Origin: Candidatus Poribacteria bacterium
GTDB lineage: Bacteria; Poribacteria; WGA-4E; WGA-3G
Assembly (NCBI GenBank): GCA_022821965.1
Contig: JAJECN010000042.1
Span: 1-64,000 of the forward strand
Reading direction: 5' to 3'
DNA: 64,000 nucleotides
Part shown: piece by piece, positions 8,278 through 18,500 of the stretch
How the letters are laid out: the number at the start of each line of letters is the position of its first letter
Position numbering within the stretch: the first letter of the stretch is position 1
The notes under the pieces: generated by a model
The model's input: the letters and a program-made list of their open reading frames with translations, nothing else
Told to the model about the DNA's origin: nothing
Databases searched by the model: none
Position numbers and translations under genes: made by a program

Positions 8278-9282
8278 TCACGCGACATTTACAGTAGCCG
8301 CAGCCTCTTCGATCTCAAATCCCTCTTTCCGTATCCGTAGATCAAAGTACAAAAGTGTAATGCCGATGACCCAAATCGGAAAAATAAGTGCCCTAACAAC
8401 GAAGCCGACCCACATCATAATTGTCAAGAACAGTGGGTCAACATCAATCGGTGTGTATATTACCAACCATTTGATGATGTCCATAGAACTTGCTGCACCC
8501 ACTAATCTTGTTAAGATAAGAATGAATCCAACTGCGATCTCTATGATACGCTGGATCGCAAAGCTTAATACGGAAAAGGAAATTAGTCCTCCCCAGACTC
8601 GCCACCATCTACCACGAGTCAGTTCGCTGCTCCTTCCAAAAGCACTTCGGATGGGAATCCTTTCAAGCAGAACAGCTGTGGTGGTGAACAGCCATCTCAC
8701 AGCAAAATAAACTGAGAAAGGCGCGAGAACTACCGGAATGAACTGGACCCACATCAATCCACGCCTTAGGAGGACGAGATACACTGAACTAAAGATGATC
8801 CCTCCCAAACGAATGGGAAGGCGAATTGAGAAAGGAACAGATAACAAAACGGAAACGAACAGGAGCAACGTGAATTCAAGGTCGATTACAAAAACTATAA
8901 GATAACCAAAACCCATGCGCGGTATCTCGAAGACGAAGCCCCATGGGAGCTGACATGCTAACATGTGCCAGAACCAATGTCCGGCTTGCTTCAACGCGGC
9001 ACGACTTGTAATATGCCCACCGAAATAGACTGTAGCCGTCGCTACGATTATCCCGCCCATGCTTACAAGTGTAAAAGGCATACTCGCAAGGTTTGTTACG
9101 AAGTCTTTTAGAAAAAAATTAGGGAGGAAACGGCCTAACAAATATGCCACAGAACTCCCGAAAAAATCGACGGAAATAATGCCCAGAAATAGCAAAAAAT
9201 GTTCTCGATAGAGACTAAAAGTTGTATCCAGAATCTCGGCAAATCTCATCGGTTGAGGTGTGAATGTATTGCTGTTGTGCAC
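8278..9282 (-). CDS. Polytopic membrane protein of the MoxR/vWA cluster
   Basis: 334 residues with several long hydrophobic segments (for example 'LLFLGIISVDFFGSSVAYLLG', 'FTLLLFVSVLLSVPF', 'VGFILILTRLVGAASSM', 'MMWVGFVVRALIFPIWVIGITLLYF'). The N-terminal 'PMRFAEILDTTFSLYREHF' resembles the start of membrane-domain proteins related to the glycerophosphodiester phosphodiesterase membrane region, but no phosphodiesterase catalytic domain is present. The frame opens with GTG at 9282 with only a weak SD; an ATG at 9249 is an alternative. It sits between the BatA-like and the vWA/GATase-like genes, so it may help anchor the complex. Confidence 0.7.
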   Translation of the reverse strand: MHNSNTFTPQPMRFAEILDTTFSLYREHFLLFLGIISVDFFGSSVAYLLGRFLPNFFLKDFVTNLASMPFTLVSMGGIIVATATVYFGGHITSRAALKQAGHWFWHMLACQLPWGFVFEIPRMGFGYLIVFVIDLEFTLLLFVSVLLSVPFSIRLPIRLGGIIFSSVYLVLLRRGLMWVQFIPVVLAPFSVYFAVRWLFTTTAVLLERIPIRSAFGRSSELTRGRWWRVWGGLISFSVLSFAIQRIIEIAVGFILILTRLVGAASSMDIIKWLVIYTPIDVDPLFLTIMMWVGFVVRALIFPIWVIGITLLYFDLRIRKEGFEIEEAAATVNVA

Positions 9283-9351
9283 CGATATATCCGTTCAGCA
9301 GGAAGTGTTCAGCGGACGCTGGGGTACGGCACGCGGCGTGTTCCTACTACC

Positions 9352-11403
9352 TTAATCGATTCGCCTCCGTTGATATAAAAACCATTCGACGACACTCAAT
9401 CCGACAGCGATGAATACCAAGTAAACCCACGGTGGGTACTGCAAAAGCACAGCACCACTCGGTAACACCGACTCTTCGAGCAGATCCTCAATTGCTGCGT
9501 CTGTCTTGATGTGGGACTCTGTTTCATCGGCGAGATTAACAGCCCACAAAGTTCCATTACTCTCTTCTGCCGAAGCGGCTGCTTCCAATGGTGAATCCCT
9601 CTCTCCTGTAGGCGCGGTTGCCTCCGATAGGGATTCATTCGTCCGTTTCAGTTCATAAAAACCGGCACGCTGTGTTTGATCAAAGAGTATCTCGTTCTGT
9701 TCAATAAGAATCTCCCATGTCTCATCTCCGGGTCCTGTGATTGTTACACTTTCTGGCACGTCTTGGAGCGAATCCGCTCCTGTTAGCGGTTCAACCCGCT
9801 GCTGTAAGACTTCCCCTGTTCGGAGATAGTATTCTTGGATTCCCGTACGCTGTTGAAACCACTGAATCGTGTTGGCAATAATTACCGGAAAGGCAATGCG
9901 AAGCGGCAGATCAGATTGCAGAATATCAATGGCTGCAAAGACGATTTTTCGGGTCGGTGCAACGTCAACAAACAACACAGGCGACTCGAATGAACGGGCA
10001 AGGACCTGTGCCGTCGTGGGTGGCGTAATCTGATACGCCTCCCCTATCTGAACATTTTCCAAATGGACATACCGCAGAATTGGATGTGTCCGCTCCCAAT
10101 CCGTGATAATCGGTGTCTCCAGTGATACCCCAATGTCCCATTTTAGTTGCGTGCCGGAAGTCTCTAAAGATGAGGATCCAGCGGGTGGATAGATAAACAT
10201 GTAATTCCCATCGCCAAGGGTCGGTGGGCTGTATCGGTCAAAGATGACAACCTGATAGGCACGCTCGTCTTCCGAGGTATGGCTTTCAAGCGGTGTAGTG
10301 GATTCATATACCGCTGGTGTGACAACGTTGAGATCGAGTTGCTCATCAACGGCGAGTGCTTTTTCAAGAAACGGATTTTCCTCTGTCACAAGGAGAACAG
10401 AGATACGCTCCCGCTTCGGGAGTGCCGCATAAGCAACATTGTCGGTGGAGAGTGCATCATCAATATCCAAAACGGCTTTGAGTTTTCCGCCTTCAAATGT
10501 GAAGTTGCTAAAAATCTCGGATTTGCTTTCGCCCGGGGCAAGCGTGTAAGGGCGCACGTCAAAGAGGTCCTCTTTGAAATAGAGTTCAACGTTGAACTGT
10601 TTCTCTTCCTCTGAAGCATTGACGACGCGCAAAAGCGTTTCGTAGTCAAAAGGGTTGACGAGACTCTTTCGGACCCGGAACTGCGTGATACCGACATTAT
10701 TTTTCGCTTCTCCTATCCTGACCAGACGGTGTTTGATTTCTGAGTCTGATTCTTCGGTATCCTCGTCCTGTTCTACTTTACTATCGAGTTTAGCAAGCAA
10801 CGATGCGGAAACAGACTGGAAATCACTGAAGATAACGATTTCGGGATTAGGCTTCGTTTGGGCAATTGCGGATGCTAAATCAAATGCTGGTTCAAGGTCC
10901 GTGCTGATGTCGGTTGGCTCGATTGCGTTAATCGCCTCTCGCAACGATCGCTGGTGATTGGTAAATGGACTGTGAATTACAGGTTGCGTATGGGAACTAA
11001 TCACGGTCATTTCGTCCATGAAACGGAGTCCGTCTACTGTTTGTAGGGCACTCTGCTTAGCATATTCCAGCCGTGTGCGTCCCTCGGAACCCTCAACGGC
11101 GTTCATACTCGCCGACCGGTCAATAATCAATACCAGCTGCCGAGCCGACTTCGTTAGAAACGCGAACTGCGGTCGCGCCACGGCAAGCACCAAAAGTGCC
11201 AGAAATAGGAGCTGCAGCAGGAGCGATAGGAGATGTTTCAGCCTCTGAAATAGTGAGGTCGTCTGTCTCTCTCTGAAAAGTTCTTCCCAGAACATCAGTG
11301 TGGAGACAGGTTCGCGTCGCCGACGCAGTCTGAGGATGTACAGTGCGACAATTGGCACAGCCAACCCAAATAGAAAAAGTGAAGTCGGGGATAAGAAATT
11401 CAT
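9352..11403 (-). CDS. BatA-like membrane protein with vWA domain
   Basis: 683 residues. The N-terminal 'FLSPTSLFLFGLAVPIVALYILRLRRRREP' is the BatA-type N-terminal region; a second membrane helix lies at about 57-77. The vWA domain carries the MIDAS motif DRSAS (95-99). A beta-rich middle region leads to a C-terminal helix ('WVYLVFIAVGLSVVEWFLY') and a basic tail. BatA-type proteins work with MoxR ATPases and DUF58 proteins, both encoded directly upstream. No SD is seen before the ATG at 11403, because a palindromic repeat (11411-11543) begins only a few bases away. Its translation may depend on coupling or another signal. Confidence 0.85.
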   Translation of the reverse strand: MNFLSPTSLFLFGLAVPIVALYILRLRRRREPVSTLMFWEELFRERQTTSLFQRLKHLLSLLLQLLFLALLVLAVARPQFAFLTKSARQLVLIIDRSASMNAVEGSEGRTRLEYAKQSALQTVDGLRFMDEMTVISSHTQPVIHSPFTNHQRSLREAINAIEPTDISTDLEPAFDLASAIAQTKPNPEIVIFSDFQSVSASLLAKLDSKVEQDEDTEESDSEIKHRLVRIGEAKNNVGITQFRVRKSLVNPFDYETLLRVVNASEEEKQFNVELYFKEDLFDVRPYTLAPGESKSEIFSNFTFEGGKLKAVLDIDDALSTDNVAYAALPKRERISVLLVTEENPFLEKALAVDEQLDLNVVTPAVYESTTPLESHTSEDERAYQVVIFDRYSPPTLGDGNYMFIYPPAGSSSLETSGTQLKWDIGVSLETPIITDWERTHPILRYVHLENVQIGEAYQITPPTTAQVLARSFESPVLFVDVAPTRKIVFAAIDILQSDLPLRIAFPVIIANTIQWFQQRTGIQEYYLRTGEVLQQRVEPLTGADSLQDVPESVTITGPGDETWEILIEQNEILFDQTQRAGFYELKRTNESLSEATAPTGERDSPLEAAASAEESNGTLWAVNLADETESHIKTDAAIEDLLEESVLPSGAVLLQYPPWVYLVFIAVGLSVVEWFLYQRRRID

Positions 11404-11410
11404 ATTTTAA

Positions 11411-11543
11411 TGGTTGTCAGTTGTCAGTACGGTTTTCTGCGAAAACCTTTCAGTTTTTAGTTAAAGAGTCGCTTGTGGCAGTCTGTTTTATCGTACCGAC
11501 CACAAGTCTTAACTGGTAACTGACAACTGATAACTGACAACTA
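11411..11543. repeat. Palindromic intercistronic repeat (TGTCAGTT family)
   Basis: The left arm has tandem near-copies of TTGTCAG and the right arm has AACTGACAACTGATAACTGACAACTA, read here as short alternating units, so the arms pair over most of the element. An internal hairpin GGTTTT-ctgc-GAAAACC is followed by TTTCAG. The element fills the whole gap between the DUF58 and BatA-like genes and ends at the DUF58 stop codon. Relatives lie at 13804-13894, 34353-34479, 45083-45143 and 46054-46138. Confidence 0.6.
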
Positions 11544-12431
11544 TTAAGAGACAAAGCCTCCCATCCTGAAAATGCGTAGGATGAGCTCCTCAAAGGGTGA
11601 TTCTGTCGTCGTCCGTACAAGGCTGATTTCGCGTTGTGTGCAGTATAAATCCAGATCGTCGCAATATTTTTGGAAAAGTGCTTGATACCGTTTAATATGA
11701 TTTTCGTTGATAGTGACTTGACGGAGCCGATCCGTTTCAACGTCAATGAGATGATAGTCACCGAGTAGGTCGGGGGTGACCTCTTTCTGATCAATGACCT
11801 GGATTACGAAGAGTTCATGCTTCTGGAACTTTAACACATTCAGTCCATTCGCAAACCCACTCGGATCAAAGAGGTCAGAAATTAGGACGACGAGACCACG
11901 GCGTTTGGTTGTATGAATGAAGTTGTGGAAGGCGTTCTCCAAATCCGTTTCGCCGGTACCATTAATCTGCTCAAGAAAATCAAGCACGGTGAAGATTTTA
12001 CCCTTGCCACGTTCTGTTGGGAGTCGATTCACACGTGTGTTGTTGAAGGCGGTAATGCTAATCCGATCGAGGTTGGACAAACCGATGTAGGCGAGTGCGG
12101 CGGCGACGCGTTTGGCGTAAGTCAATTTCGGCAACTCGCCATAGGTCATTGATTGGCTCGCATCAACGAGGAAATAAATGTGCAGGTCCTCCCGCTCTTC
12201 ATAGAGTTTCAGCAGGAGTTCATCCAAACGTGCGAAAGCGTTCCAATCAATATAGCGAAAATCGTCGCCTGCGGTATAGTTGCGATAATCAGCAAATTCA
12301 ACACTGACTCCTCGGCGTGTACTCCGCCGCTCTGCTTTGATACGTCCGGCAAAAATCTTTTTGGAGACGATGTAGAGGTATTCAAGTTTTTTGAGGAATT
12401 CGCTGTCGAAGGCAGATTGTGTATCATTCAT
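11544..12431 (-). CDS. DUF58 domain protein
   Basis: 295 residues. The diagnostic DUF58 block 'DDFRYIDWNAFARLDELLLK' (about 56-75) is followed by a vWA-like core with MIDAS DASQS (90-94). The family is found almost always next to MoxR ATPases, as here, with the MoxR gene ending 81 bases upstream. It is likely a cytosolic adaptor that the MoxR chaperone acts on; that role is inferred from the family. The ATG at 12431 has only a weak AGATG-type SD. Confidence 0.9.
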   Translation of the reverse strand: MNDTQSAFDSEFLKKLEYLYIVSKKIFAGRIKAERRSTRRGVSVEFADYRNYTAGDDFRYIDWNAFARLDELLLKLYEEREDLHIYFLVDASQSMTYGELPKLTYAKRVAAALAYIGLSNLDRISITAFNNTRVNRLPTERGKGKIFTVLDFLEQINGTGETDLENAFHNFIHTTKRRGLVVLISDLFDPSGFANGLNVLKFQKHELFVIQVIDQKEVTPDLLGDYHLIDVETDRLRQVTINENHIKRYQALFQKYCDDLDLYCTQREISLVRTTTESPFEELILRIFRMGGFVS

Positions 12432-12512
12432 CTTTTTTTAACTATTGGGTTTTCGCTCCGATTTTTCCGTTATTTAACCATAGAACCGCCGTGTTTCTGC
12501 CTCGCGACAAGG

Positions 12513-13493
12513 TTAAATCTCATTTAGCAAATGCTGAATGATGTCATCGGGATCGATCCCTTCCGCTTCGCCTTCAAAGCTAAGGATGAGACGATGCCGC
12601 AGGCTTGGCAAGGCAACAGCTTGAATGTCTTCACGGGCAACATTGTACCTGCCATCAAGAATCGCCCGGACCTTCCCGCCGAGAATTAACGCCTGTGCAC
12701 CACGCGGACTCGAACCGTAGCGGACATACTTTTTGGTGAGTTCTGGCGCGTCCTCTGCTTCGGGGTGTGTGCCCAATACTAACTTCAAGGCGTACCTACG
12801 CACGTCCTCAGCGACGAGAATATCGCGGACACTCTGTTCCAACATATTAATCTGCGCACCATCACAGACCTTATCAACAGTTGGCATCTCACGTCTCGTC
12901 GTACGCTCCATAACGAGATCGAGTTCATCAAGGCTTGGGTATTCAACCTTGAGTTTGAAAAAGAAGCGATCAAGTTGCGCTTCGGGTAATGGATAGGTAC
13001 CTTCCATTTCCAAAGGGTTTTGTGTCGCCATCACAAAGAAAGGCAGATCCAATTCCCGCTGCTGTCCTGCAACGGTCACCGATTTCTCCTGCATCGCCTC
13101 TAATAAAGCGGATTGTGTCTTAGGGGTCGCACGGTTGATTTCGTCGGCGAGAATAAGATTGGCAAATACGGGACCGGGCTGAAATTCAAAGAACTTGCGT
13201 CCCTCTTCATCCTCAGCAACCACAGTGGTACCGATGATGTCGGCTGGCATCAGATCCGGCGTGAACTGAATTCGGGAAAATTTAAGGTCCAGCACCTCGT
13301 GCAGCGTTCGGATCAGCAGGGTTTTGCCTAACCCAGGGACACCTTCTAAAAGCGCATGCCCGCCCGTCATGAGGCAGATCAGAACGCCTTCAATGATCTC
13401 CTTCTGCCCAACAATTCGTTTGGAAACTTCTTGCTGTATTTCCAGAAAAGTCTCACGGAATTCTTCATACTTCTGTTCGGCGTGTTCGGACAT
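12513..13493 (-). CDS. MoxR-family AAA+ ATPase
   Basis: 326 residues from the ATG at 13493, which has AGGAGA just upstream; a TTG 21 bases earlier extends the frame without support. Walker A is GVPGLGKT (51-58), Walker B 'LILADEINRATPKTQ', and sensor 1 'MATQNPLEMEGTYPLPEAQLDRFF', all intact. C-terminal lid residues include 'RYGSSPRGAQALI'. MoxR ATPases are chaperone-like and mature vWA-domain client proteins. Three vWA-type proteins follow in the same direction. A 400-base stretch of nested repeats separates it from the upstream gene, so a new promoter may lie there. Confidence 0.95.
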   Translation of the reverse strand: MSEHAEQKYEEFRETFLEIQQEVSKRIVGQKEIIEGVLICLMTGGHALLEGVPGLGKTLLIRTLHEVLDLKFSRIQFTPDLMPADIIGTTVVAEDEEGRKFFEFQPGPVFANLILADEINRATPKTQSALLEAMQEKSVTVAGQQRELDLPFFVMATQNPLEMEGTYPLPEAQLDRFFFKLKVEYPSLDELDLVMERTTRREMPTVDKVCDGAQINMLEQSVRDILVAEDVRRYALKLVLGTHPEAEDAPELTKKYVRYGSSPRGAQALILGGKVRAILDGRYNVAREDIQAVALPSLRHRLILSFEGEAEGIDPDDIIQHLLNEI

Positions 13494-13506
13494 GTTTCTC
13501 CTATAG

Positions 13507-13790
13507 TAACCCAAGTTGCCACTAATGAGTTTTTGAACATTTCAAGAAGATTCTTCAAGTGTTTCCCTACCCCGTAGGGGTAATATTGCTTCGCAGTGAG
13601 AATAGAAACAGCGTATCTAAGCAACCGCACCCCGTATGAAATTTAATAAAATATTTGGGTAATTCTACGCTCTCCCAAGCCCGGTAGGTGCGGTTTCCTA
13701 ACCGCACCGGACATCGGAAAAAATTACCCGATTAAATAGTTAATCTTCATTAGGGGTGCTATGTCTATGCATAGGTGGCAACTTACGTTA
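13507..13790. repeat. Dispersed inverted-repeat element, copy A, interrupted
   Basis: The ends TAACCCAAGTTGCCAC and GTGGCAACTTACGTTA pair at 14 of 16 bases. Inside are small palindromes (GAAGATTCTTC; CCCTACcccGTAGGGG). A related uninterrupted copy lies at 55185-55340. Copy A carries an extra 114-base segment at 13637-13750. The element begins inside the leader of the MoxR gene. Confidence 0.7.
13637..13750. mobile_element. Nested miniature element (TA-flanked) inside copy A
   Basis: This segment is absent from the copy at 55185-55340. It is flanked by TA (13635-13636 and 13751-13752), begins TGAA and ends TTCAT. It contains a strong stem GGTGCGGTT (13687-13695) with AACCGCACC (13700-13708), and an outer pair GGGTAATT (13657-13664) with AATTACCC (13722-13729). 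TA duplication would suit an IS630/mariner-type miniature element. No coding capacity. Confidence 0.6.
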
Positions 13791-13803
13791 TAGTATAGTT
13801 TCC

Positions 13804-13894
13804 AGTTTTCAGTCATTAGTTAAGAGATATGTTGTGGCAGCGGCAGAAAATGTTACCACTACAGAGATTAACTGACAACTGACGACTGAAAACT
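13804..13894. repeat. Palindromic intercistronic repeat (TGTCAGTT family)
   Basis: AGTTTTCAGTC (13804-13814) pairs perfectly with GACTGAAAACT (13884-13894). The inner core 'GTTAAGAGATATGTTGTGGCAG' region resembles that of the copy at 11411-11543. The right arm overlaps the stop codon of the gene at 13893-15377. Confidence 0.6.
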
Positions 13895-15377
13895 ATTTAC
13901 TACTCGGCTTAATCGATTCAAAGTAGCGTTTCACGTAAAACTTATAACCCAATGGAATCTGTTCTTGGGTGAGGACATCCTCGGAAAGCTTCTGATACTT
14001 CGTGTACGCGTCTTTATAACTCACAGCGGATTGCTGACCTTCTGCAGATGTCTTAGAGGTTTGGATGGTCGATGCCCCTTCACCTTGAACACCCGTAATC
14101 TGTTCAAGATTCAAGACAGAATCAAGAGATGTCACTTGACCGAGTTGACTCGCCGATGTTTTGTTACCCGCTCCATCGCTCGGACCGAGGCTCAGGGCAT
14201 GTGTCAACCCCGTAGCCTTATTAATTCCCGCGGCACTACAAGCCCCGGCGATACCTGCCTTACAAGCTTCACATTCGGAAAGTAACTCTGCTAACCGAAC
14301 ATTTCGATTTTTGAGGAGTGCGAGATCCCGGATTTTTTTGCTCGATGCGCGGAGCCGAACGCTTGCTCCTTCGATATCGGCACCAGCTAACCCTTCGCCT
14401 GCCGCTGATAATTCGCCTCCAAGTCCATCAAGATCAGTCCCTTTGAGGTGCTGTCCACCCCGTTTGAGTGCATCAGAAAGGTTTTGACGTTTCTCTTTGT
14501 CGGACTTCGGCAAATCTTTGGTTACGTCGTCAAGTTTCGTCGCTGCTTGTTGATAATCGCCACGTTTCAACTGGTGTCCGAATTCGCCGAGGTAGGGATT
14601 ACCGATGAACTGTTGCCCTAACCCCTTCATGAGTTCTTGCTGCTGTGCCATCTTGAGCGGATCAATCTTTGTCTTCAAGAGCGCGCTCAACTCCGTCATT
14701 CGGGCAAGTGCCTCTTTCGGGGCGATCTGCGGTTTCTTTAATTCCAATGCTCTTTTCTCAATTTCTTCCAAGAGCTCCTCAAGTTCTGTATCCTCGTCCC
14801 GTTCCGCTTCCTTCTTCACTTCCTCAATCCGCTTCAACAGTGTGTCCGCTTCGGCTGCGATTTGCGGCGAGAAGTCAATTTCGGTTGAAGTCGCTGAGGG
14901 TGCGAAAAATTCAACAAATGAAAAGGCAACGAGAAAAGCAGCGATAAGCACAATGAATTTCGTCTCGCGCGGGACAACGTAGCGAGCGACCTGCTTCACC
15001 GGTATTGCTTTTAACCTGTTAGAGGTATCCTGAAGTTGGAGAGCTGTCAAAGGTTCATCAATCCGCTGCTGAATTTGTTCCAAGCCACTCACGACGCGGT
15101 CCTTGAGGGAGGCATCTGTATCAATTCTCCGCGCCGTCTCGTAGAGACTCACAGGTCGAATGAGACGCACCACAAAGGCACCTACAGCAACACCGAGTGC
15201 CACCCAGAGAAAAACGAGGGGTGGGACGTTAAAAGATGTGACACTGTCAACAATAACTAAGGGAATGCACGCCAAAAATCCGTAGAAGAGGAACGTCGCG
15301 AAGGTCTGAAAATACTTTTGAATGTTCAGACGGTGGCGGACGCTCCGAATTTTTTCGAGAATTAATTTTTCGTCCAT
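13893..15377 (-). CDS. Membrane protein with coiled-coil region (MoxR cluster)
   Basis: 494 residues. Three likely membrane helices lie at about 22-45, 53-75 and 138-160, followed by a long charged, helical region (about 175-290) rich in Glu and Lys. A Gly/Ala-rich middle ('GGQHLKGTDLDGLGGELSAAGEGLAGADIEG') and a less ordered tail follow. The topology resembles DUF4175-like proteins found with MoxR/BatA clusters, but I cannot assign it firmly. The ATG at 15377 has AAGGAG 9 bases upstream. The stop codon (TAG) falls in a palindromic repeat. It probably acts as a membrane scaffold between the giant TPR protein and the vWA proteins; that is inference. Confidence 0.75.
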   Translation of the reverse strand: MDEKLILEKIRSVRHRLNIQKYFQTFATFLFYGFLACIPLVIVDSVTSFNVPPLVFLWVALGVAVGAFVVRLIRPVSLYETARRIDTDASLKDRVVSGLEQIQQRIDEPLTALQLQDTSNRLKAIPVKQVARYVVPRETKFIVLIAAFLVAFSFVEFFAPSATSTEIDFSPQIAAEADTLLKRIEEVKKEAERDEDTELEELLEEIEKRALELKKPQIAPKEALARMTELSALLKTKIDPLKMAQQQELMKGLGQQFIGNPYLGEFGHQLKRGDYQQAATKLDDVTKDLPKSDKEKRQNLSDALKRGGQHLKGTDLDGLGGELSAAGEGLAGADIEGASVRLRASSKKIRDLALLKNRNVRLAELLSECEACKAGIAGACSAAGINKATGLTHALSLGPSDGAGNKTSASQLGQVTSLDSVLNLEQITGVQGEGASTIQTSKTSAEGQQSAVSYKDAYTKYQKLSEDVLTQEQIPLGYKFYVKRYFESIKPSSK

Positions 15378-15420
15378 GAAGTTTGCTCCTTCTTTAATTC
15401 TTGTGTGTCTGTTCTTTCAT

Positions 15421-15542
15421 AGGACTTACGCATGCTGCTCTTTTGTAGCATAAACTTTTAGTTTGTGACACCAGAACGCTGTGTTTTCCCAAAAATCGCA
15501 TCTAACAGAACCAGAAACTACAGTCAAAATTGCGTAAGTCCT
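15421..15542. mobile_element. MITE with AGGACTTACGCA ends
   Basis: The 12-base ends AGGACTTACGCA (15421-15432) and TGCGTAAGTCCT (15531-15542) are perfect inverted repeats bounding 122 bases with no coding frame. A hairpin unit TGTAGCATAAACTTTTAGTTTGTG is at 15444-15467; the same unit occurs at 24552-24575. No clear target duplication is seen. The element ends 7 bases from the stop of the giant TPR gene. Confidence 0.7.
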
Positions 15543-15549
15543 GTTTCAG

Positions 15550-18500
15550 TTAATTCTCCTCCGACCCACTGAGTTTTAAATCTGTAAAAGGTTCTCCATC
15601 CATGTCAGTAAGCCTTAAATAGAATCCCAAACCGTACATGTTCTCACAACAAACTTTGACGAGAATACTGTTTTCACCTGCCTTGAGCGTTATCGGAATG
15701 GTATCCTGATCCATCGCGAGGTTATGAGAGTCGCTATGGGTGAAGACCTCTTCGCCGTTTACCCAAAGTTTCGCCTGAACACCACTGCCAAAATGGAGCT
15801 GGGCTTTCCGCTCGTCGGGTGAGTTCATAATTGTCCAAGCGTAAGCAGTACTCCAATTGACATTCTTGTCGAAGATTTCTCGCAAATCAACGAACCCGTC
15901 GAAAACATCATCCGCCTGCTTCTTCCAACTTACCTGCTCATCTACCCCATCATATTCCACTGTTGTGTCAAACTGCGTCTCGGTCTCCGGGATATAAACC
16001 TTATTATACCCGATTCCGTCCGCGTTGTCAAACGTACCAATGATCCACCACGCATTCTCAGGGATGAAGGCAGTTTTATCCATATACGCTTTTGCCTTTT
16101 CAGGGAGATCACGTTCATGATAGAATTGCGCCAGTGTCACATCGGCATATAATTTAGTTGTCGGATTACTGGAACGGAGATTTACCAGTTCATTCACCAT
16201 TTCAACGTAACGCTCTTCGTCCTTGGCATTTTTACCTGCTTGAGCAACGCGTGCCCAAAAACTTCTTCCCATATTTGAGTAGCTCTGACTCATGCTGCTC
16301 ATACCGCGTTTGAACTGTTGCAGTGCTTCCTCATACCGGTCATTCGTGACATAAGCATCCGCCAACGTTAAGGCGAAATCCCAACCACTCCGCATTTGCG
16401 AGGCGCGCTCAGCGATTTCCAACGCCACCTCCGGCATGATGCCCTTTTTCAGAAGCTGATCAGCGAGATAACGATAGTCCCACTCGCGTTGCGTCCGATT
16501 CACCTCTTTCTGTCGAATCGCCAGCCATTCGGCGTATACAGCGTCCGCTTTTTCCACATCCTCTGCTTCTTTATAGGCATCCCCTAACAGTTCAAGTAGT
16601 GTAGCATTTGTGCGTCCCTTTTCGTCAAAAACTATCTTCAATTCTTCAAGGACAGCGATGCCCTTGTCTTTTTGCTCCGCGTCAGCGTAAAACTCCCAGA
16701 TGCTCCGGAGGGCACCACTATATTCGTGATCCTCAAGGGAAATATCTAAGGCGCGACGGTATACCGCCTCTGCCTCGGATAACCGATCCGCTTTCACGTG
16801 CGTTTGTGCCAACGCCCTATAGAATTGATATGAACTCGGTTCAAGTTCAATCGCTTTTTCATAAGCAGCCCCCGCCTTCGCTAAGCGCGCTGCTTCGTCT
16901 GCCTGAGGCGATTTTTGAGTGAGGTCGCCGATTTTTTTCTGCCATTCAGCGTTGTCAGGTTGAAGTTCGGCAACCTTCTCGTATTGCGCAATTGCTTCGT
17001 CAACTTTACCGCTCCACTCATAAGTTTGCGCGAGCTCGAAGTGGGCATCCGGATCGTCGGGATTGTTTTCAACCCGCTGCAACTGTTCGGGAATTTGCTT
17101 TTCATAAAGGTTCCCTTCCCTATGCACTCGGCGCAAGGCTGCTTCTGCCCGATCCCGCGCATAATTGTGTCTGGAGAGGTTTACCATTTGCTGATACGCA
17201 TTGGCAGCTTCCTCGTACTGTTTCGTGCCCAAGTAACTCTTCCCAAGAATACCATATAAATCCCCGACACCGGACGAGAAACCACCGTATCTCGCACTTG
17301 CAGTGATCGCATCTTCAATGAATTTGATGGCAGCGTCATACATCTCACCTTCAAGACAGATAGATGCAAGTGCCGCGAGGAACCACATATCCCCGCTGCG
17401 GTTGTTCGCTGAAAGCGCGACTTCCCCTTGATCCATCAATTTTTTCGCCAGATCCGGTTGATCCGTTTTATAGAGAGCAGCGGCAGCATAGTAAAAACCG
17501 CGGACATTGCTGGGTTGTGCTTTACAGAGCACCTGATAGGCTTCCGCCGTCTTTTCGTGGTTGTTGTCATTCCGATAAATCTCAGCGATCATCTCAAGCA
17601 ACGCCGGATTATCCGCATCCGCTTCAAGTTTACCCTCAAAGATGTCCTTCAACGCTTCAAGTTTCCCTTGATTTTTATAGGCATTAATCAAGGTTTCGCG
17701 TGCCTCATCTCCACCGAACATGACTTTGATACCTGACGGACCGTGGTTGATTGACATACCCATCGAGCGGGACTGAGACTGCGTTTCATAGAGTTCCATT
17801 GCCAAGTCGTTTTCACCGAGTTGCGCGTAGACTTGTAGTAACTCATTGGCGAGGTGACCTCGCTCCCAGCTTTGGGAGGTCATATCCAACGCTTTCTTGT
17901 AAGTAGTGACCGCTTTTTCCAATTCGCCAGCGTTACGGTACTCTCGTGCGCGCTCCTGTTGCATTTCAAGCGTCAGCGTGCCTGCATCCTCTGCCTGCTT
18001 TAGCATCTCCTCTAACTTACCTTGACGACGGTAGAGATCCATGAGCTGCCGCTCAATATTCTGTCGTTCCCATTCTTGACCTGTGTGTTGAATGGCATCC
18101 TCAAACGCTTTTTCAGCAGCGTCAAGGTCATCTTTACGGAGGTAGAGCCGCGCCAACTTGAGATACGCCTCTCCATCGCCAGTCCCGAGTTCAATCGCTT
18201 TTTTATAGGTGTCAATAGCCGTATCTACTTGATCGTCGGCAGCGTAGAGTTCAGCAAGCCGGACATGGTGAACACTACTTTCCGGATCCGATGCAATATA
18301 TTGCTGCGCGAGTTCAAGTGCTTCATCGGTTTTGTCGGCATCTCGGTAGGTATCAACAAGTCCGTCCTGATACTTCGTATTCTCTGGGTCAGCTTCGAGC
18401 AAAGCACTCCAGATGTCAACCGCTTTATCGTGCTTATTTTGGCGTGAATAGAGCTTTGCCAGCTGTGCCCGTGATTCAAGGTCTTCAGGCATCACCTTTG

